Made by a program: the position numbers and the translations under genes. The notes under the pieces are model-generated. The model saw nothing but the letters and a program-made list of their open reading frames with translations. It searched no databases and was not told the DNA's origin. Source: Pseudoduganella rivuli (lineage in GTDB: Bacteria > Pseudomonadota > Gammaproteobacteria > Burkholderiales > Burkholderiaceae_D). Taken from it: a DNA stretch of 64,000 bases. The stretch spans positions 1 to 64,000 of the forward strand of contig NZ_WKJJ01000012.1 in the NCBI RefSeq assembly GCF_009674485.1. Reading direction: 5' to 3'. Below are positions 42,119 to 50,868 of the stretch, piece by piece; position 1 is the stretch's first letter, and the number at the start of each line of letters is the position of its first letter.

Positions 42119-43549
42119 ATGCGCCGTGAACGTAAAGCCAAAATTGTAGCCACCCTGGGTCCAGCCAGCGCCGAACGCGCCGTCATCCAAGCCTTGTTTG
42201 AAGAGGGCGCGGATGTATTCCGTTTCAACTTCAGCCACGGCAGCCACGCCGACCATCAAGCGCGCCACGACATCGTGCGCGCCATCGAAAAAGACCTGGG
42301 CCGTCCGATCGCCATCCTGGCCGACCTGCAAGGCCCGAAACTGCGCATCGGCCAGTTCGCCGGCGGTAAAGTCACGCTGCAGGCCGGCGCGGTATTCACA
42401 CTGGACCGCAATCCGGAGCCAGGTAACGAAAACCGCGTGTGCCTGCCGCACCCGGAACTGTTTGAAGCGGTCCGCGCGGGCCAGGCCCTGCTGATCGACG
42501 ATGGCCGCGTGCGCCTGAAAGTCACCGACAGCGGCGACGATTTCATCCGCACCCAGGTGGTCAACACGGGCGTGCTGTCGGACCGCAAAGGCGTCAACGT
42601 GCCGGACGCGGTACTGCCGATTCCCGCGCTGACGGAAAAAGACCGGCGCGACCTGTCGTTCGCGCTGGAACTGGGCGTAGACTGGATCGCGCTGTCGTTC
42701 GTGCAGCGCCCGGAAGACGTGATCGAAGCCAAGGAACTGGTCAAGGGCCGCGCCGGCGTGCTGGCCAAGCTGGAAAAGCCGCAGGCCCTGGAGCGCCTGG
42801 AAGAAATCATTGAACAATCCGACGCGGTCATGGTGGCGCGCGGCGACCTGGGCGTGGAATTGCCGCCGGAGCGCGTGCCGGGCGTGCAGAAACGCATCGT
42901 GCGCCTGTGCCGCAAGCACGGCAAGCCGGTGGTGGTGGCGACGCAAATGCTGGAATCGATGGTGACGGCGCCGGTGCCGACCCGCGCCGAAGCGTCCGAC
43001 GTGGCCAATGCCGTCTACGAAGGCGCGGACGCCGTCATGCTGTCGGCCGAATCGGCCAGCGGCCTGTACCCGGTCCAGGCCGTGGCCATGATGAACCGCA
43101 TCATTTCCGAAGTGGAGCGCGATCCGCTGTACCCTGCCATGATCGACGCGCAGCGCGACAACTCCGCGCCGGTCAACGCCAACAAGGGCGACGCCATCAG
43201 CTCGGCGCTGCGCGATGTGACCCGCATCATGGGCGTGACGGCGACTGTCGCCTACACCACGTCCGGCCACAGCGCCCTGCGCACGTCGCGCGAGCGTCCG
43301 CTGGTGCCGATCGTCTCGATCACGCCGAGCCAGGAAACCGCGCGCCGCCTGGCGCTGGCATGGGGTGTGCACAGCACCGTCAGCACCAACGTGTACACGG
43401 TCGATGAAATGGTGGCGGCAGCCTGCCGCACCGCGCTGGCAGAAGGCTTCGTGAAGCCGGGGGACCAGGTGGCGATCGCCGCCGGTACGCCGTTTGGCCA
43501 GCCGGGCACCACCAACCTGCTGCGCCTGGCCGAGATCTGGCCTCAGTAA
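42119..43549 (+). CDS. pyk: pyruvate kinase
   Basis: A 476-residue pyruvate kinase making ATP and pyruvate from phosphoenolpyruvate. It starts MRRERKAKIVATLGPASAE, has NFSHGSHADH, the active-site stretch VMVARGDLGVELPPERVPGVQKRIV, and the VVATQMLESM segment with metal and substrate residues. The C-terminal domain ends AIAAGTPFGQPGTTNLLRLAEIWPQ. A pyruvate kinase often sits next to gcl genes in pseudomonads and relatives, so it likely serves the glycerate branch here, though a terminator and repeat intervene. The ribosome binding site is weak. A hairpin follows the stop. Confidence 0.95.
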   Translation: MRRERKAKIVATLGPASAERAVIQALFEEGADVFRFNFSHGSHADHQARHDIVRAIEKDLGRPIAILADLQGPKLRIGQFAGGKVTLQAGAVFTLDRNPEPGNENRVCLPHPELFEAVRAGQALLIDDGRVRLKVTDSGDDFIRTQVVNTGVLSDRKGVNVPDAVLPIPALTEKDRRDLSFALELGVDWIALSFVQRPEDVIEAKELVKGRAGVLAKLEKPQALERLEEIIEQSDAVMVARGDLGVELPPERVPGVQKRIVRLCRKHGKPVVVATQMLESMVTAPVPTRAEASDVANAVYEGADAVMLSAESASGLYPVQAVAMMNRIISEVERDPLYPAMIDAQRDNSAPVNANKGDAISSALRDVTRIMGVTATVAYTTSGHSALRTSRERPLVPIVSITPSQETARRLALAWGVHSTVSTNVYTVDEMVAAACRTALAEGFVKPGDQVAIAAGTPFGQPGTTNLLRLAEIWPQ

Positions 43550-43560
43550 CAGGATAAGGT

Positions 43561-43584
43561 GTCCGCCGCCGATTGGCGGTGGAC
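43561..43584 (+). terminator. hairpin after pyk
   Basis: A 10-bp stem GTCCGCCGCC/GGCGGTGGAC, with one G-U pair, and a 4-nt loop lie 12 bp after the pyk stop. No T-run follows, so termination would be weak or Rho-assisted. Confidence 0.45.
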
Positions 43585-43613
43585 ATCTTGAAGCGCCATT
43601 ATTCTGCAATTAT

Positions 43614-43656
43614 TTGATTTGCATCAAACAATTCATCATTGATCTCAACATAGACT
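43614..43656 (+). promoter_or_regulatory. FNR/ANR-type promoter of the globin-coupled GGDEF-EAL gene
   Basis: TTGATTTGCATCAA (43614-43627) is a perfect TTGAT-N4-ATCAA box. The -10-like TAGACT (43651-43656) follows at the distance of a class II site (box centre near -41.5). No -35 hexamer is needed in that arrangement. Confidence 0.8.
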
Positions 43657-43703
43657 TGTGGCTTAAAAGCAAATAGCCGGCACAGCACCGGCATTTCAAC
43701 GCC

Positions 43704-45866
43704 ATGAGCCACCGCTCCACTCTGGATCAAATGGCCGCGAGCATGACGCCGCCGGCCGAGGAAATTGCCGAACGCCTTGCCTACCTGGATATCCAGCCAT
43801 CCGACCTGTCCGCACTGCGTGAGCTGCGTCCCCTCATCAAACCGCACCTGGATGCGGTGATCGAAGCATTTTATTCCCACCTGTACCAATTTCCGCAGTT
43901 GCGTGCCATGCTGGCCGATGCGCACGTGGCGCAGCGCCTGCACCTGGCCCATGTCACTTATTTTGACCGGCTGACCGAGGGCGAGATCGGCGCCGATTAC
44001 GTGCAAAACCGACTGCGCATTGGCCTGGTACACCACCATTGCGGCCTGGAGCCCATCTGGTATATCGGCGCTTACCGCAAATACCTGACCGAGCTGGCGC
44101 CATTGATCCGGCGCTTGCTGTCGGATACACCGGAGCGCATCCCGCCCGCGCTGCACGCGCTGGGCAAGGTCGCTACCTTTGACGTGGCGCTGGCGCTGGA
44201 CACGTATATCGAATGTGGCCGCCGCCAGATCCTGGAGCTGAAAGACTATTCGGAGCAGATCATCAGCAGCCTGCCCTGCGGCGTCATCGTGGCGGACAGC
44301 GACGGACGGGTGCGCACGGTCAATCAGGCCATGCTCGACATATCCGGCTTTAGCGAACAGGAGTTGCTGCAACGGCGCCGCGACGACCTGATTCCGCCGC
44401 CCGGCCGCGAACTCACCGAGGGTTACCCGCAGCCGCACGAATTCCTGCTGCGGCGCCGGGAAGGAGATCCGGTATGGGTCAAAGCGACATTCGCGCCCAT
44501 GCACGCGGCCAACAGCGGCACGGTGACGGTCGTCGAGGACATTTCGCAGCGCAAACGCTATGAAGAAGACCTGGTGCGCCTGGCGAATTATGACGCGCTG
44601 ACGGGCCTGGCCAACCGCACGCTGCTGCTGATCCGGCTGGAACACGCGATTGCCGCCGCGCGCCGCCAGCAGCGTGCCGCCGCCATCCTTTTCCTTGACC
44701 TGGACCGTTTTAAAACCATCAACGACAGCCTGGGCCACGATGCCGGCGACCGTGTGCTGATCGAGGTAGGACGCCGGATACAACGGGTCGTACGCGAAAC
44801 CGATACCGTGGCGCGGCTGGGTGGCGACGAGTTCGTGGTGTTCCTGTCGGATTTATATGATGAAGCGCCGGCGGCGATCCTGTCCCACGCCATCCTCGAC
44901 GTCCTGTCGCGCCCCATGCTGATCCTGGGCCACGAAATTTCCCTGTCGTGCAGTATCGGCATCAGCGTCTATCCACAGGATGGCGCGGATGCCAAGCAAT
45001 TGCTGAAAAACGCGGATGCCGCCATGTACCAGGCCAAGGCGCTCGGGCGCTGCAACTACCAATACTATTCCCCGGAAATGAATGCCCGCACACTGGACCG
45101 GCTCACGCTGGAAAACGGTTTGCGCCATGCCATCGAACGGCACGAACTGGTCGTGCTGTACCAGCCGCAATACAGCCTGGCGACAGGCGCCATGACGGGC
45201 GTGGAAGCCTTGCTGCGCTGGCTGCCGCCGGGCCGCGACGTGATTACACCCGATGTGTTTATCCCGATCGCCGAAGATTCCGGATTGATCGTCCCCATCG
45301 GCGAATGGGTGCTGCGCACGGCGTGCGCCCAGCAAGTCGCGTGGAAGCAGGCGGGATTGGGCAGTCTGCGCATCGCAGTGAACCTGTCGGCAAGGCAATT
45401 CCGGCAAGCCGGCATGGAAGTCATGGTGGCGCAGGCACTGGAAGACAGCGGCTGCGACGCCGGCTGCCTGGAACTGGAAATCACTGAAAGCGTGCTGATG
45501 GACCGTCCCGACAGTGCGGCGGAAACGTTGCAGCGCCTGAGCCGCATGGGGGTACGCCTGGCCATCGACGACTTCGGCACCGGCTACTCCAGTCTCGCGT
45601 ATCTGAAGCGTTTTCCTATCGACGTCCTGAAAATCGACCGTTCCTTCGTGCGCGACATCCCTGGCGATAGCGACGACGCCGCCATTGCCACTGCGGTGAC
45701 GGCACTGGCGCACAGCATGCACATGTCGGTGGTGGCGGAAGGCGTGGAAACCGAGGCGCAGCGCGACTTCCTCCGCTCATTGCAGTGCGACTATGTGCAA
45801 GGCTACCTGTACAGCAAACCCATCGCGGCCGACGCCGTCGCAACCCTGCTGAAGCTTGCGCTGTGA
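43704..45866 (+). CDS. globin-coupled sensor with PAS, GGDEF and EAL domains
   Basis: A 720-residue cyclic-di-GMP enzyme. Residues about 20-170 are a protoglobin-type heme sensor with proximal histidine H110 in GLVHHHCGLEPIWYIGAY. A PAS domain follows at about 185-290 (SLPCGVIVADSDGRVRTVNQAMLDISGF), then a GGDEF domain with intact RLGGDEF and an EAL domain with TGVEALLRW and the dimerisation/metal loop DDFGTGYSSLAYLKRFPIDVLKID. Both catalytic motifs are intact, so it could make or degrade c-di-GMP; the globin would sense oxygen or another gas. The gene has its own anaerobic-type promoter. It is convergent with the PatZ-like gene. Confidence 0.92.
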   Translation: MSHRSTLDQMAASMTPPAEEIAERLAYLDIQPSDLSALRELRPLIKPHLDAVIEAFYSHLYQFPQLRAMLADAHVAQRLHLAHVTYFDRLTEGEIGADYVQNRLRIGLVHHHCGLEPIWYIGAYRKYLTELAPLIRRLLSDTPERIPPALHALGKVATFDVALALDTYIECGRRQILELKDYSEQIISSLPCGVIVADSDGRVRTVNQAMLDISGFSEQELLQRRRDDLIPPPGRELTEGYPQPHEFLLRRREGDPVWVKATFAPMHAANSGTVTVVEDISQRKRYEEDLVRLANYDALTGLANRTLLLIRLEHAIAAARRQQRAAAILFLDLDRFKTINDSLGHDAGDRVLIEVGRRIQRVVRETDTVARLGGDEFVVFLSDLYDEAPAAILSHAILDVLSRPMLILGHEISLSCSIGISVYPQDGADAKQLLKNADAAMYQAKALGRCNYQYYSPEMNARTLDRLTLENGLRHAIERHELVVLYQPQYSLATGAMTGVEALLRWLPPGRDVITPDVFIPIAEDSGLIVPIGEWVLRTACAQQVAWKQAGLGSLRIAVNLSARQFRQAGMEVMVAQALEDSGCDAGCLELEITESVLMDRPDSAAETLQRLSRMGVRLAIDDFGTGYSSLAYLKRFPIDVLKIDRSFVRDIPGDSDDAAIATAVTALAHSMHMSVVAEGVETEAQRDFLRSLQCDYVQGYLYSKPIAADAVATLLKLAL

Positions 45867-45909
45867 TGGCAAACCGCGCCGGCATGCAGGCGCGGCGCCA
45901 GGCCTTCAA

Positions 45910-48573
45910 TTAATCCCGGCGCAATTCCAGCCGCAGCGGCACGGCGCCGCCTTCGGCGCGGCCGCAGGTAAAGCCCAGCGAACGCGCGAGCGCCAGCAGG
46001 CGCTCGTTGTCATACAGCGCCACGCCCGTCATCGCCTGCAAGCCGCTGTCCTGTGCATAGGCGATCAGCCGCTGCATCAGCAGGCGCCCCAAGCCCTGCC
46101 CTTTCAGGCCAGACCTGACGACCACGGCAAATTCGCCATCGACATTGTCCGGATCGGCCACCACGCGCGCCACACCCAGCGTTTCCGGTTCGCCGCCGGC
46201 CACGTCGCGCACGGCAATCAGCGCCATTTCACGGGCGTAATCGATTTGCGTGAAGCGCGCCAGCTGCGCCGGTGTTAAATCCGTTACCGACGTGAACATG
46301 CGGAAGCGCACGTCTTCCGGCGTCAGCGCATGGAAAAACGCCACGTGGGCGGCGCCGTCTTCCGGCCGGATCGGACGGATCACGATCCGTTCATCCTGCC
46401 ATACATGGGTTTGCACCAGGTGCTGCGGATACGGCACGATCGCCATGCGCGCACCACCGGTGGGATTCAGGCGGATGCGCGCATCGAGCGCCAGCACGCC
46501 GTCGCCATCGGCCAGCAGCGGATTGATGTCGAGTTCGGCAATCTCGGGAATATCGGCCGCCAGTTGCGCCACCCGCACCAGCACGTCGTACAACGCCTCC
46601 ATGTCGGCCGCAGGTTGCTGCCGCACGGCGCCCAGCAGGCGCGCCACGCGGGTGCGCGCTACCAGGTCGGCAGCCAGTACCCGGTTCAGCGGCGGCAGCG
46701 CAATCGACTGGTCGCTGATGGCTTCGACCGCGACACCGCCATGGCCAAACAGCACCACTGGCCCGAACAGCGGGTCGGCGCCGATACCAACGATCAATTC
46801 GCGCGCGCCCGGGCGGCGCGCCATGGCCTGCACCGTGTATCCTTCCAGGCGCGCATCCGGGCGGTGCAGCGCCAGCGACGCGCCGATCGCATCGAGCGCC
46901 GCGCGCAGGGCTTGGGGGCCCGCCACGTCGAGCACCACGCCGCCGACGTCGGACTTGTGGCTGACATCGGGCGAACGCAGCTTGACAGCCACCGGGTAGC
47001 CGATGTCCGCCGCCATCGCCAGCGCTTCGTCGGTATTGCGCGCGACGCGGGTATCGACGGTGGGGATGCCATACGCGGACAGGATCGCCTTGGCTTCGGC
47101 TTCCGGCGCCGTGCTGACGCCATCGGCCAGCATGCGGCTCACCAGCGCGCGCGCCGCGCCGGCATCCACGCCGGGGCCGCGCAGCGGCGGCGGCGATTCC
47201 AGCAGCAAGCGCTGGCTGTCGGCGTACCGCACCATTTGCAGGAACGCTTCGACCGCCGACTCCGGCGTATCGAACACCGGCAGCGCGGCCTGGCTGAAGA
47301 CGGTGCGCGCCGCGCCTGCCACAGCGCCGCCCATCCAGCAAAACAGGACCGGCTTGGAAGCGGCCGCCGCCAGCGGCGCCAGTTCGCGCGCCACGTCCGC
47401 GCTGGAAACAATGGCGGTCGGCGCGTGCAGCACCAGCACCGCGTCCGTGTCGCCGCTGGCCAGCAACACAGCCAGTGCATGGGCATAGCGCGCGGCGGGC
47501 GCATCGCCGATGATGTCGACCGGATTCGCCTGCGACCAGGTCCGCGGCAAGCCCCGGCCCAGCGCTTCGATGGTTTCTTCGCCCAGCATGGCGGGAACCC
47601 CGCCACCGTCGGCCATGGCGTCGGCAGCCAGCACGCCGAGCCCGCCGCCATTGGTGATGATGCCCAGGCGGCGGCCGCGCACAGGCCGCGACAGCGCCAG
47701 CGTGGCGGCGGCCTCGAACAACTGTTCCGCATTGCGCACGCGCAGCATGCCGGCGCGCCTGAACGCCGCGTCGCACACCAGGTCCGCGCCGGCCAATGCG
47801 CCGGTATGGGTGGCGGCCGCGCGCGCTCCGGCCGGCGCCCGGCCCGCCTTCAGCACCAGCACCGGCTTGCCGCGCGCCGCGCTGCGTGCAGCGCTCATGA
47901 ATTTGCGGGCATTGCCGATGCCTTCCAGGTACAACAGGATCGCATCGGTATGCACGTCGCCTGCCAGGTAATCGAGCATGTCCGCCACGTCCACGTCGGA
48001 ACAGTCACCCAGCGATACGAAGGCGGAAAAGCCGATGCCGCGCGCGCCGGCCCAGTCCAGCATAGCTGTCACCATGGCGCCCGATTGCGAAATGAAGGCG
48101 ATCCGGCCGGGCCGCGCGCCGCACGGGGCAAAGCTGGCGTTAAGCTTTGCATGGGGCGACAGCAAGCCCACGCAATTGGGGCCCAGTATGCGCAGCAGGT
48201 GGGGCCGCGCGGCGTCCAGCATGGCCTGGCGTATGGTCCTGCCGCCACCGGCCTGGCCGTCGAGCCCCGCCGTCATGACGATGGCGGCGCGTGTGCCCAG
48301 CTTGCCCAGTTCCGCGACCACGTCCGGCACGGCGTCCGGCGGCGTGCAGATCACGGCAAGATCCGGCGATTCCGGCAACTGGCCCAGTGATGCATAGCAG
48401 CGCAAGCCCGCCAATTCCCGGTGGTGCGGATTGACCGGGTACAGCGGGCCCTTGAATCCCCCCTGCATCAGGTTATGCAGCACCGTGGCGCCGACACTGC
48501 CGGCGCGGTCCGATACGCCGATCAGCGCCACCGACCGCGGCGCAAAGAAGTACTTGAGGTTACGTATCGTCAT
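45910..48573 (-). CDS. PatZ-like protein: NDP-forming acyl-CoA synthetase domains fused to GNAT acetyltransferase
   Basis: An 887-residue fusion. The N-terminal part has a CoA-binding domain (FFAPRSVALIGVSDRAGSVGATVLHNLMQGGFKGPLYPVNP), a ligase-CoA domain and an ATP-grasp domain (VAVKLRSPDVSHKSDVGGVVLDV). The last about 160 residues form a GNAT domain (IVIRPIRPEDGAAHVAFFHAL, VVVRSGLKGQGLGRLLMQRLIAYA). Proteins of this size (PatZ/YfiQ) acetylate and inactivate acetyl-CoA synthetase. THTGALAG keeps the histidine that is phosphorylated in ADP-forming acyl-CoA synthetases, so ligase activity is not excluded. It is the last gene of the operon starting at 50649. Acs itself is encoded 6 kb away. Confidence 0.9.
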   Translation of the reverse strand: MTIRNLKYFFAPRSVALIGVSDRAGSVGATVLHNLMQGGFKGPLYPVNPHHRELAGLRCYASLGQLPESPDLAVICTPPDAVPDVVAELGKLGTRAAIVMTAGLDGQAGGGRTIRQAMLDAARPHLLRILGPNCVGLLSPHAKLNASFAPCGARPGRIAFISQSGAMVTAMLDWAGARGIGFSAFVSLGDCSDVDVADMLDYLAGDVHTDAILLYLEGIGNARKFMSAARSAARGKPVLVLKAGRAPAGARAAATHTGALAGADLVCDAAFRRAGMLRVRNAEQLFEAAATLALSRPVRGRRLGIITNGGGLGVLAADAMADGGGVPAMLGEETIEALGRGLPRTWSQANPVDIIGDAPAARYAHALAVLLASGDTDAVLVLHAPTAIVSSADVARELAPLAAAASKPVLFCWMGGAVAGAARTVFSQAALPVFDTPESAVEAFLQMVRYADSQRLLLESPPPLRGPGVDAGAARALVSRMLADGVSTAPEAEAKAILSAYGIPTVDTRVARNTDEALAMAADIGYPVAVKLRSPDVSHKSDVGGVVLDVAGPQALRAALDAIGASLALHRPDARLEGYTVQAMARRPGARELIVGIGADPLFGPVVLFGHGGVAVEAISDQSIALPPLNRVLAADLVARTRVARLLGAVRQQPAADMEALYDVLVRVAQLAADIPEIAELDINPLLADGDGVLALDARIRLNPTGGARMAIVPYPQHLVQTHVWQDERIVIRPIRPEDGAAHVAFFHALTPEDVRFRMFTSVTDLTPAQLARFTQIDYAREMALIAVRDVAGGEPETLGVARVVADPDNVDGEFAVVVRSGLKGQGLGRLLMQRLIAYAQDSGLQAMTGVALYDNERLLALARSLGFTCGRAEGGAVPLRLELRRD

Positions 48574-48593
48574 TCCCGCTCCGGAAAACAGAT

Positions 48594-49196
48594 TTATTTG
48601 GCCGCCGCGCCCAGCGCGTGCATGCGCCCCAGCCAGCGCTGCGCGCGCCGTTCATCGAGCTTGCCCATCATGCCAATCAGCGTGCGCCGCACCGGCGCGA
48701 TGCCGACGAAGCCCAGGATGTTGCGCTCCAGCGACCGGACGGCATGGGCCTGGAAGTACCAGCGGTAGACCGTGGCCGGCATGCCCATGGTGACCACCAC
48801 GCGGGCGCTGCGTCCGGCCAGTGCCTTGTGCGCGAATGGATTGCCGCCTTCGGCCCGGAACGCAAAGCCGGGACGCGCAACCTGTTCCAGCAGGGCCTTC
48901 AACAAGGCCGGCATGTCGCCCAGCCACAAGGGGAAAAACAGCACGAGGTGCGTGGCGCCGGCAATGGCCTGCTGCACCGGCAGCAGCGCGGGCGGCGTGT
49001 CGCCATGCTCCCATTCGTGCTGGCTGCGCAACATGGGGAAATCCAGCCGCGCCGCGTCGATCCGCGTCACGCTGTGGCCGGCCTGCAGCGCGCCGGCCTC
49101 ATAAGCGTCGGCCAGCGCGTGGCAGAAATGGCGCGCACCCGCGTCGGGATGGCCTTCAATGATCAGCACGGAACGGCTGGCGGCAACGGTCATCAT
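48594..49196 (-). CDS. NAD(P)H dehydrogenase-like flavodoxin-fold protein
   Basis: A 200-residue NQO1/KefF-type flavoprotein: VLIIEGHPDAGARHFCHALADAYEAG at the FMN/FAD phosphate site, LVLFFPLWLGDMPALLKALLEQV and KALAGRSARVVVTMGMPATVYRWYF, all family features. It should reduce quinones or act as an electron-transfer partner. Tandem ATG ATG codons at the start overlap the stop of the small secreted protein gene upstream, so translation is coupled; the second Met is equally possible. It lies 20 bp before the PatZ-like gene in the same operon. Confidence 0.85.
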   Translation of the reverse strand: MMTVAASRSVLIIEGHPDAGARHFCHALADAYEAGALQAGHSVTRIDAARLDFPMLRSQHEWEHGDTPPALLPVQQAIAGATHLVLFFPLWLGDMPALLKALLEQVARPGFAFRAEGGNPFAHKALAGRSARVVVTMGMPATVYRWYFQAHAVRSLERNILGFVGIAPVRRTLIGMMGKLDERRAQRWLGRMHALGAAAK

Positions 49197-49600
49197 TCGT
49201 CCCAGTAGAAAACCAGTTCGCGCGCGCCACGCTCGGGCAGCGCCACGGGTTTAACCTGCTGCCGTCCCGCCGCCTGGACTTTGACTTCGTAGCGGCCTGG
49301 AGGCAGGCTGGTGTATAGCAATGGCCCGGTATTTTCCAGCCGCAACACCACTGGACGGGCGGCGTCCCGTGTATTGCGGACTTCCACGTCGACGTCGGCG
49401 CGGTAGGCGCCGCTGCCCTTGCTGGCAAAGATCATGCGCAAGTTGAATTCGCCGCGTGCCGACTCCAGCAACGTGCGTTCCTCCATGCCGATACCGCCGC
49501 CGGCGTACACCACACCGGCATCGGCTCCAGCCGGCATGGACGCCGCCACCAGGCCGGCGCCCAGGGTCGACAGCATGCCCACGAACATCAGTATCTTCAT
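49193..49600 (-). CDS. small secreted protein of unknown function
   Basis: A 135-residue exported protein: signal peptide about 1-27 (MFVGMLSTLGAGLVAASMPAGADA), a glycine-rich GVVYAGGGIGMEER stretch, then a beta-rich domain (FNLRMIFASKGSGAYRADVDVEV, LLYTSLPPGRYEVKVQAAGRQQVKPV) like carboxypeptidase-regulatory or transthyretin-like modules. Both ends overlap neighbouring genes by four bases, so it is translated in the operon of the alcohol dehydrogenase and quinone reductase-like genes. I do not recognise the family. Confidence 0.75.
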   Translation of the reverse strand: MKILMFVGMLSTLGAGLVAASMPAGADAGVVYAGGGIGMEERTLLESARGEFNLRMIFASKGSGAYRADVDVEVRNTRDAARPVVLRLENTGPLLYTSLPPGRYEVKVQAAGRQQVKPVALPERGARELVFYWDE

Positions 49601-50649
49601 GGCCGCGCACCTGTTGGCGTAATGATGACTTTCAGCGCGCCGGTCCGGGCCGCATCGCCGAACGTGGCATAGGCCTGGCTGATCTCTTCCAGCGCATAGC
49701 GGTGCGTGATCAGGCTGGACGGGTCAAGGCGGCGCGACTGCACGGCTTTCAGCAATTGCGGGATCACGGCCGTATCGACCAGCCGCGTCGTGATCGTGAT
49801 GTTGTGCGACCACAGCCGGGCCAGGTCCAGTTCCGCCTTGCCGCCATGCACGCCGACGTTGGCGACCGTGCCGCCGGGCGCGATGATCGCCGTGCACAAT
49901 TCAAAGGTGGCGGCAATGCCGACCGCCTCGATGGCGGTATCGACGCCGCGGCCCCCGGTCAGTTCCAGCACCGCCAATTCCGCTGCCCGCCCTACCGCCT
50001 TGACCGTATGGGTGGCGCCGAACTGGCGGCTGACCGCGAGGCGGTGCTCGTCGAGGTCGACCATGATGATGTCGGCCGGCGCATAAAATTGCGCGGTCAT
50101 CAGCGCCGCCAGCCCGATCGGCCCGGCGCCAACGATGGCCACCGTGCAGCCCGGCTGGATCTTGCCATTCAAGACGCCGCACTCGAAACCGGTCGGCAGG
50201 ATATCGCTCAGCATGACCAGCGCTTCTTCCTGCGCCCCGGCGGGAATGTGATGCAGGCTGGTATCGGCATGGGGAATGCGGACGTATTCCGCCTGCGTGC
50301 CGTCGATCTTGTGGCCCAGCAGCCAGCCGCCGGTGGCGCAATGCGAATACATGCCCTTGCGGCAGTATTCGCACGTTCCGCACGACGTGATGCACGAAAT
50401 GAGCACGTGGTCGCCAGCGCGGAAGTTGCGCACCGCCTCGCCGGCCCGCTCGACGATGCCGACGCCTTCATGGCCCAGCGTGGTGCCCGGCAGGCAATCG
50501 GCGACGTCGCCTTTCAGGATATGCAGGTCCGTGCCGCAAATCGTCGTATGGGTAATACGGATGATGGCATCCGTCGGTGACTGCAATCCCGGCATGGGCT
50601 TGTCCTTCAATACGGGCCGGCCGGGACCTTCATAAACTAGTGCGCGCAT
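49597..50649 (-). CDS. zinc-dependent alcohol dehydrogenase
   Basis: A 350-residue medium-chain dehydrogenase. The catalytic zinc cysteine is in TICGTDLH with GHEGVGIVE, the structural zinc cysteines are in CGTCEYCRKGMYSHC, and the NAD motif is AIVGAGPIGLAALM. Start ATG 50649 is chosen because GGAGA lies six bases upstream; ATGs 4 and 11 codons earlier have no such site. It is the first gene of the leftward operon and is expected to be switched on at low oxygen through the box at 50719. The substrate is likely a primary or secondary alcohol; not determinable. Confidence 0.92.
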   Translation of the reverse strand: MRALVYEGPGRPVLKDKPMPGLQSPTDAIIRITHTTICGTDLHILKGDVADCLPGTTLGHEGVGIVERAGEAVRNFRAGDHVLISCITSCGTCEYCRKGMYSHCATGGWLLGHKIDGTQAEYVRIPHADTSLHHIPAGAQEEALVMLSDILPTGFECGVLNGKIQPGCTVAIVGAGPIGLAALMTAQFYAPADIIMVDLDEHRLAVSRQFGATHTVKAVGRAAELAVLELTGGRGVDTAIEAVGIAATFELCTAIIAPGGTVANVGVHGGKAELDLARLWSHNITITTRLVDTAVIPQLLKAVQSRRLDPSSLITHRYALEEISQAYATFGDAARTGALKVIITPTGARP

Positions 50650-50718
50650 GGTGTTCTCCATTCTGGCTGGAATATCAACCACGGTAGTCGAGCGTCGGCG
50701 TCAAGTCAGCGAATGAGT

Positions 50719-50732
50719 TTGATCCTGGTCAA
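50719..50732. promoter_or_regulatory. FNR/ANR-type box, probably for the leftward operon
   Basis: TTGATCCTGGTCAA matches TTGAT-N4-GTCAA. It lies 70 bp before the alcohol dehydrogenase start in the divergent region shared with the P-type ATPase gene. The -10 region for the leftward direction is weak. Confidence 0.65.
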
Positions 50733-50798
50733 ATTACGTGGAAATTCTCCGCCGCACTGGCCGAAGGCAAACGCACGTCCCACGAGGCCACCCGGAAT

Positions 50799-50840
50799 TT
50801 GACCTGCATCAAAGTTTTCAACTGACGCGCCACGCAGACT
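50799..50840 (+). promoter_or_regulatory. FNR/ANR-type promoter of the P-type ATPase gene
   Basis: TTGACCTGCATCAA (50799-50812) is followed by the -10-like CAGACT (50835-50840). The spacing is the same class II distance seen for the GGDEF-EAL promoter. Confidence 0.65.
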
Positions 50841-50868
50841 GCGTTATTCCCACCAGAAGGAGCCAGAC

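Noticed and set aside
46330-48390. Long plus-strand open frame of about 690 codons opposite the PatZ-like gene
   Set aside because: Antisense of a recognisable 887-residue protein with intact domains; composition is not protein-like.
49985-49997. CCGCCCTACC inside the alcohol dehydrogenase gene, resembling the palindromic repeat arm
   Set aside because: It is within coding sequence, has no partner arm nearby and is a chance match.
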